NCBI RefSeq assembly: GCF_001824475.1
Contig: NZ_MHXN01000012.1
Coordinates: forward strand, 1 to 40,112
From: Phenylobacterium sp. RIFCSPHIGHO2_01_FULL_69_31
GTDB lineage: Bacteria; Pseudomonadota; Alphaproteobacteria; Caulobacterales; Caulobacteraceae
Direction of reading: 5' to 3'
DNA length: 40,112 nucleotides
Each line of letters opens with the position of its first letter. The stretch's first letter is position 1. The translations under genes were made by a program, and so were the position numbers. A model generated the notes under the pieces. It was not told the origin of the DNA. It saw only the letters and a program-made list of their open reading frames with translations, and ran no database searches. This document shows, in pieces, positions 35,707 through 40,112 of the stretch.

Positions 35707-35812
35707 GTCCACGTTCTCCCAACCTAAAGTGGAGCTTGGGAAAACGACCCTCGTGTGGCGCTGCTGCGGCGCACGATTGACACCCCGCACGCCGCGCGCG
35801 ACTCCGCGGGCC

Positions 35813-36952
35813 ATGGACTTCAACCTCACCGAAGACCAGCGCGCCATCGAGGACGCCGCCCGCGCCTTCGCTGCCGCCGAGCTGGCGCCCCACTCCGCGC
35901 GCTGGGACGAAGAGAAGACGCTTCCCGTCGACGTGCTGCGCGCCGCCGCCGAACTTGGCTTCGCCGGCCTCTACGTCCGCGAGGACGTGGGCGGCTCGGC
36001 GCTCTCGCGCCTCGACGCCTCCATCGTCTTTGAGCAGCTGAGCTACGGGGACGTGTCGGTCGCCGCCTTCATCTCGATCCACAACATGGCCGCGTGGATG
36101 ATCGACCGGTTCGGGTCAGAGGACCTGCGCCGCCGCTACCTGCCGCGCCTGACGACTATGGAGCTGATCGCCTCCTACGCCCTGACCGAGCCGGGCTCGG
36201 GATCTGACGCGGCGGCCATGAAGACCACGGCGGTGAAGGACGGCGACCGCTACGTGCTGAACGGCTCGAAGGCCTTCATTTCCGGCGCCGGGACATCCGA
36301 CGTCTACGTGGTCATGGCGCGGACCGGCGGGGAGGGCGCCAAGGGGGTCTCGGCCTTCGTGGTCGAGAAGGGGACGCCCGGCCTGTCGTTCGGCGCCCAG
36401 GAGCGGAAGATGGGCTGGAACGCCCAGCCGACCGCCCAGGTGAACTTCGACGACTGCCGGGTCCCGGAGGCCAACCGGATCGGCAATGAGGGCGAAGGCT
36501 TCAAGTTCGCCATGGCCGGCCTGGACGGCGGACGGATCAATATCGCCTCGTGCTCGCTTGGGGGCGCCGGTCTCGCCCTCGACACGGCCAAGGCGTACCT
36601 GGAGACCCGCAAGCAGTTCGGGCAGCCTCTGGCCGCGTTCCAGGGCCTGCAGTGGCGCCTCGCCGACATGGCCACGGAGCTGGACGCGGCTCGCCTGATG
36701 GTGCGCCGCGCGGCCCACGCCCTGGACCAGAAGAACCCCAAGGCCACGCAGTACTGCGCCATGGCCAAGCGCTTCGCCACCGACGCCGGCTTCGAGGTCG
36801 CCAACCAGGCGCTGCAGCTGCACGGCGGCTATGGATACCTGCGCGACTATCCGCTGGAGCGGATCGTGCGCGACCTGCGGGTCCACCAGATCCTCGAAGG
36901 CACCAACGAGATCATGCGCGTCATCACCGCGCGGGAGCTGTTCCGGGCATGA
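35813..36952 (+). CDS. Acyl-CoA dehydrogenase, isobutyryl-CoA dehydrogenase type
   Basis: A 379-residue flavoenzyme of the ACAD family. [17 protein letters not shown] is the FAD-binding motif, and the C-terminal [10 protein letters not shown] carries the catalytic base E362. In this operon the following genes encode 3-hydroxyisobutyryl-CoA hydrolase and 3-hydroxyisobutyrate dehydrogenase, so it should oxidise isobutyryl-CoA to methacrylyl-CoA in valine breakdown. It passes electrons to electron-transfer flavoprotein. The ATG at 35813 gives the family start MDFNLTEDQ. Its stop overlaps the next start (ATGA). Confidence 0.93.
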   Translation: MDFNLTEDQRAIEDAARAFAAAELAPHSARWDEEKTLPVDVLRAAAELGFAGLYVREDVGGSALSRLDASIVFEQLSYGDVSVAAFISIHNMAAWMIDRFGSEDLRRRYLPRLTTMELIASYALTEPGSGSDAAAMKTTAVKDGDRYVLNGSKAFISGAGTSDVYVVMARTGGEGAKGVSAFVVEKGTPGLSFGAQERKMGWNAQPTAQVNFDDCRVPEANRIGNEGEGFKFAMAGLDGGRINIASCSLGGAGLALDTAKAYLETRKQFGQPLAAFQGLQWRLADMATELDAARLMVRRAAHALDQKNPKATQYCAMAKRFATDAGFEVANQALQLHGGYGYLRDYPLERIVRDLRVHQILEGTNEIMRVITARELFRA

Positions 36953-37998
36953 GCGAACCCGACGTCATCACGCGCATCGAAGGCCGGGTCGGCCGGATCA
37001 CCCTGAACCGACCCCAGGCGCTTCACGCCCTAACCACCGACATGTGCCGGCGGATGACCGAGGCCCTGCTGGCGTGGCGCGAGGATCCGGCGGTCGACCT
37101 AGTCCTGATCGACCATTCCGGTGAGCGCGGCTTCTGCGCCGGCGGCGACATCCGCATGCTGGCCGAGAGTGGCGCGAGCGACGGCAAGCTGGCCCGCGAG
37201 TTCTTCTTCGTCGAGTACCGGCTGAACCATTTGCTGTTCAACTATCCCAAGCCGCGCGTGGCGATCATGGACGGCGTCACCATGGGCGGCGGCGTCGGCC
37301 TCTCGCGGCCCTGCCGTTTCCGCGTGGCCACGGAACGGACCACGTTCGCGATGCCCGAGACCGGGATCGGCCTGTTTCCGGACGTCGGCGGCGGCTGGTA
37401 CCTCAGCCGGATGCCCGACCACCTGGGCTTGTGGCTGGCGTTGACGGGCGCGCGGATCAAGGCGGCGGACTGCGAGCTGCTGCAGCTCGCCACCGACTAT
37501 GTGGAGAGCGCGAGGATCCCCGAGCTCAAAGCGGCCATCGTCGCGGAGCCCGAGCGCACCGAGGCGCTGCTGACCGAGTTCGAGGGCGACGCCGGGCGGC
37601 CGGCGCTGGCCCAGCATCAGGACGAGATCGCGCGCCTGTTCGCCGGCGAAAGCGTCGAGGCGATCATCGCGGCTCTGGAGACGGCCGGCACCGACTGGTC
37701 GCGCGAGCAGCTGAAGGTGCTGGCCACCAAGTCGCCCCAGACGATGAAGGTCGCCTTCCGCCAGCTCCAGCTTGGCGCGAAAGCGAAGGACTTCGCCCAG
37801 AACATGGCCATGGAGTACCGGATCGGCGCCCGCGTCGTTCAGCGCCACGACTTCCTGGAGGGGGTCCGTGCGGTGATCGTCGACAAGGACAACGCGCCGA
37901 AATGGGACCCGCCGACGCCGTACGCCGTGGACGAGGCGACGCTGGACGCCATTTTCGCCCCGCTCCCTTCCGATGAGGAGTGGTCGCCTCTACCTTGA
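36949..37998 (+). CDS. 3-hydroxyisobutyryl-CoA hydrolase (enoyl-CoA hydratase/isomerase family)
   Basis: A 349-residue crotonase-fold enzyme. The oxyanion-hole segments are [11 protein letters not shown] and [29 protein letters not shown] carries the catalytic acidic residues of the hydrolase group. The C-terminal extension (about 255-349) is typical of 3-hydroxyisobutyryl-CoA hydrolases and longer than in simple hydratases. It frees 3-hydroxyisobutyrate from its CoA ester. A crotonase that hydrates methacrylyl-CoA is not seen in the window. It overlaps the upstream dehydrogenase gene by 4 bases. Confidence 0.92.
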   Translation: MSEPDVITRIEGRVGRITLNRPQALHALTTDMCRRMTEALLAWREDPAVDLVLIDHSGERGFCAGGDIRMLAESGASDGKLAREFFFVEYRLNHLLFNYPKPRVAIMDGVTMGGGVGLSRPCRFRVATERTTFAMPETGIGLFPDVGGGWYLSRMPDHLGLWLALTGARIKAADCELLQLATDYVESARIPELKAAIVAEPERTEALLTEFEGDAGRPALAQHQDEIARLFAGESVEAIIAALETAGTDWSREQLKVLATKSPQTMKVAFRQLQLGAKAKDFAQNMAMEYRIGARVVQRHDFLEGVRAVIVDKDNAPKWDPPTPYAVDEATLDAIFAPLPSDEEWSPLP

Positions 37999-38038
37999 CC
38001 GGAGGCGGCTTCAGACCGGCCGCGGGAGGAACATTCAC

Positions 38039-38788
38039 ATGAAGACCAGGCTTCTACTGGCCGCCGCAGCGGCGCTCGCCCTGTCGTCCGGGCTGGCCCA
38101 CGCCGCGCCGTCGGCCGCCGTCACCGCCGCTGTCGCCGACAAGGGTCGGCCCGAAGCCGACGTCAAGCGCGACGCCGACCGCAAGCCCGCCGAGATGCTG
38201 GAGTTCGCCGGCGTGAAGCCGGGCGACAAGGTGGCCGACTTCATCCCCGGCGGCGGCTACTTCACCCGCGTCTTCGCCAAGGCCGTGGGGCCGAACGGCA
38301 AGGTGTTCGCCGTGACCAACCCGCCGGCCCCGAACGCGACGGCGCCCGCGCCGATCCTGGCGGTGGCCGCGGACCCGCAGTACGGCAACATCACCGTCGT
38401 CTCCACCGGCATCGCCAGCTTCCAGCTCCCCGAACAGGTGGACGTGTTCTGGACCTCCCAGAACTATCACGACCTCTACCTGACCCGGTTCAATCTCGAC
38501 GTGCCGGCGGCCGTGAAGACGATCTACGACAGCGTAAAGCCGGGCGGGGTCTTCATCGTGCTCGACCACGTTGCGACGCCGGGCGCGGACGTTGTCCCGA
38601 CGGCGAACACCCTGCACCGGATCGATCCGGCGGCCGTGCGCAAGACGGTCGAAGCGGCCGGCTTCAAGTTCGAAGGCGAGAGCAAGGTCCTGGCAAATCC
38701 GGCCGACGACCACACCAAGGGCGTGTTCGACGCCTCGCTCCGCGGTCGCACCGACCAGTTCGTCTACAAGTTCCGCAAGCCCAAGTAA
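38039..38788 (+). CDS. Exported class I methyltransferase-like protein
   Basis: A 249-residue protein with a clear signal peptide (MKTRLLLAAAAALALSSGLAHA, cut after AHA). The mature part is a Rossmann methyltransferase fold: VADFIPGGGYFTRVFAK is the SAM-binding loop region and FWTSQNYHDLYL, VKPGGVFIVLDH follow in order. It would act in the periplasm, where S-adenosylmethionine is not normally available, so the fold may serve another role. It lies between two valine-degradation genes, 40 bases after one and 14 before the other, with a GGGAGGAA ribosome-binding site. Whether it takes part in valine breakdown is unknown. Confidence 0.85.
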   Translation: MKTRLLLAAAAALALSSGLAHAAPSAAVTAAVADKGRPEADVKRDADRKPAEMLEFAGVKPGDKVADFIPGGGYFTRVFAKAVGPNGKVFAVTNPPAPNATAPAPILAVAADPQYGNITVVSTGIASFQLPEQVDVFWTSQNYHDLYLTRFNLDVPAAVKTIYDSVKPGGVFIVLDHVATPGADVVPTANTLHRIDPAAVRKTVEAAGFKFEGESKVLANPADDHTKGVFDASLRGRTDQFVYKFRKPK

Positions 38789-38802
38789 TCCATGAGGACT
38801 CC

Positions 38803-39699
38803 ATGACCCGCGTCGCGTTCATCGGCCTAGGCAACATGGGCGGCGGAATGGCCGCCAACCAGGCGAAGGCGGGGCGCGAGGTCATGGCCTTCGACCTCTC
38901 GGCGACGGCTCTGGACAAGGCCGCCGCCGCCGGCTGCGCCCGGGCGCCCTCCGCGGCCGAGGCGGTAAAGGACGCCGACGCCGTGATCACCATGCTGCCG
39001 GCCGGGCCGCACGTGCGCCAGGTCTACGCCGAGCAGATCCTGCCGAACGCGCCCAGGTCGGCGCTGCTGATCGATTCCTCTACCATCGACGTCGAGAGCG
39101 CCCGCGCGGTCGCGGCTGAGGCCAAGGCCGCCGGGTTCCGCTTTGCCGACGCGCCGGTGTCAGGCGGTACGGCGGCGGCCGACGCAGGGTCCCTGGCCTT
39201 CATGGTCGGCTGCGACGAGGCCGACTTCGCCGAGGTCGAGGCGATGATCGCGCCCATGTCGCGGGCCACCATCCGCGCCGGCGACCACGGGGCGGGGCAG
39301 GCGGCCAAGATCTGCAACAACATGGTCCTCGGCATCTCGATGATCGGGGTGTGCGAGGCCTTCGCCCTGGCCGAGAAGCTGGGCCTGGAGGGCGAGCGGT
39401 TCTTCGAGATCGCGTCCAAGTCCTCCGGCCAGTGCTGGAGCCTGACCAGCTACTGCCCGTTCCCGGGGCCGGTGCCCGCCGCGCCATCGAATCGCAACTA
39501 CGAGGGCGGGTTCGCCACGGCCATGATGCTGAAGGACCTGAAGCTGGCCCAGGAGGCGGCCGCGAAGGCCGGCGCGGCGACGCCGCTGGGCGCGACCGCC
39601 GAGGGTCTCTACGCGCTGTTCGATCGCCTGGGCGGCGGGAGCAAGGACTTCTCGGCGATTCTCGAGATGCTTAGGGGGAACGCGCCGTCGCGAGCCTGA
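38803..39699 (+). CDS. mmsB: 3-hydroxyisobutyrate dehydrogenase
   Basis: A 298-residue beta-hydroxyacid dehydrogenase. GLGNMGGGMAANQAKAG (about 7-23) is the NAD-binding loop, DAPVSGGTAAADAGSLAFMVGC the substrate-binding motif and GQAAKICNNMVLG the catalytic lysine segment. The C-terminal NYEGGFATAMMLKDLKLA helix is typical of the family. It oxidises 3-hydroxyisobutyrate to methylmalonate semialdehyde, the step after the hydrolase upstream. It closes the operon; no obvious terminator follows. Confidence 0.95.
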   Translation: MTRVAFIGLGNMGGGMAANQAKAGREVMAFDLSATALDKAAAAGCARAPSAAEAVKDADAVITMLPAGPHVRQVYAEQILPNAPRSALLIDSSTIDVESARAVAAEAKAAGFRFADAPVSGGTAAADAGSLAFMVGCDEADFAEVEAMIAPMSRATIRAGDHGAGQAAKICNNMVLGISMIGVCEAFALAEKLGLEGERFFEIASKSSGQCWSLTSYCPFPGPVPAAPSNRNYEGGFATAMMLKDLKLAQEAAAKAGAATPLGATAEGLYALFDRLGGGSKDFSAILEMLRGNAPSRA

Positions 39700-39781
39700 T
39701 CTCGCCAAGGCCCCGCTGCACGAGAATGAGAAGCGTTCGCCGAGCCCGTCGTCGCGTGTCTCGGCGGACGTCTGCGGCCAC

Positions 39782-39827
39782 TCACGAATTCTGCAGAACC
39801 GGTCACGAAAGTTGCAGGCCCTGCGAC
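39782..39827 (+). promoter_or_regulatory. Tandem direct repeats upstream of hemA
   Basis: TCACGAA-N3-TGCAG occurs twice, starting at 39782 and 39803, exactly 21 bases (two helical turns) apart. Each copy contains a dyad: TTCTGCAGAA (39789-39798) is a perfect palindrome and GTTGCAGG-CC-CTGCGAC (39811-39827) is nearly so. Such spacing suits cooperative binding of a regulator on one DNA face. Confidence 0.45.
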
Positions 39828-39929
39828 CTTTGATTTTATGGACAACGCGAAATCGCGGCGCCAAAAGGCGGACGTATTTCAGGGGCCGGGCACAGCGCGC
39901 TCTCAAGAACGCGCACCGGGAACAAGTCG

Positions 39930-40112
39930 ATGGATTACAGGGAAACCTTCCGCAGTGCTCTGGACCGGGTTCGGTCTGAGGGGCGCTATCGTGTGTTTGC
40001 GGACCTGAAGCGTCATCGCGGCGAGTTTCCGCGGGCGACGTGGACGAAGGGTGACGGGACGAGCCAGGACGTGACGGTCTGGTGTTCGAACGACTACCTG
40101 GGCCAGGGACAG
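39930..40112 (+). CDS. hemA: 5-aminolevulinate synthase, N-terminal part (cut by window end)
   Basis: The first 61 codons of a 5-aminolevulinate synthase (Shemin pathway; glycine plus succinyl-CoA). The product begins MDYRETFRSALDRVRSEGRY and continues RVFADLKRH, FPRATW and WCSNDYLGQG, which is the recognisable N-terminal signature of this enzyme (the SNDYLG motif). The rest lies beyond the window. Together with hemB it supplies tetrapyrrole synthesis. A pair of repeats lies about 100 bases upstream. Confidence 0.93.
   Translation, partial: MDYRETFRSALDRVRSEGRYRVFADLKRHRGEFPRATWTKGDGTSQDVTVWCSNDYLGQGQ

Noticed and set aside
39831..39846. FNR/FixK-like box TTGAT before hemA
   Set aside because: Only the left half-site matches; the right half TGGACAA does not fit ATCAA.

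Overview
The window is very GC-rich (clearly above 65% in most genes) and reads as chromosomal DNA of an aerobic alphaproteobacterium, most likely of the order Caulobacterales (Caulobacter/Phenylobacterium relatives). That placement is an inference. It rests on the linkage ppk-ppx-CYTH/CHAD-hdaA, on a motB without motA beside it, on a 5-aminolevulinate synthase (Shemin pathway) together with a non-zinc type hemB, and on protein resemblance (Tig, Bpt, MotB, KorAB).

Layout. 1-3.5 kb: a family 4 glycosyltransferase and tRNA-Leu(UAG) on the minus strand, divergent from trigger factor (tig), then a nested palindromic repeat and a small hypothetical gene. 3.8-8.5 kb: a tight operon for an iron-sulfur GltD-like flavoprotein plus the fused gamma/alpha and the beta subunits of a 2-oxoacid:ferredoxin oxidoreductase. 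8.6-10.0 kb: a DUF2254 membrane protein gene flanked by two copies of the korB 3' end, one functional and one relic. 10-14.5 kb: a TspO-like membrane protein, a lipoprotein, an alpha/beta hydrolase, an RTX protein and a MaoC-type hydratase. 14.5-17.3 kb: a lower-GC island with a caspase-like protease, a small multi-TM protein and two tandem proline-rich microprotein genes. 17.6-21.3 kb: a hypothetical gene, two hairpin repeats, purM, rnd, and a gene-free stretch that looks like a highly structured non-coding RNA with its own terminator. 21.3-29.9 kb, all minus: a second RTX protein, ppx, ppk, a CYTH-CHAD protein, hdaA and bpt. 30-35.7 kb: motB, a GNAT acetyltransferase, an epoxide-hydrolase-like protein, a Nudix hydrolase, an SMP-30 family protein, a SnoaL-like protein, hemB and a TonB-like anchored protein. 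35.8-39.7 kb: a valine/isobutyryl-CoA degradation operon (acyl-CoA dehydrogenase, 3-hydroxyisobutyryl-CoA hydrolase, an exported methyltransferase-like protein, mmsB). The 5' end of hemA closes the window behind a 21-bp direct repeat.

How genes work together. ppk/ppx/CYTH-CHAD form a polyphosphate module. The flavoprotein and KorAB probably form one NAD(P)-coupled 2-oxoacid oxidoreductase. hemA and hemB supply the first two steps of tetrapyrrole synthesis. The valine genes channel isobutyryl-CoA to methylmalonate semialdehyde. The parts most likely to be undescribed are the caspase/TM/proline-rich microprotein island, the structured RNA after rnd, and the korB-tail duplication around the DUF2254 gene.
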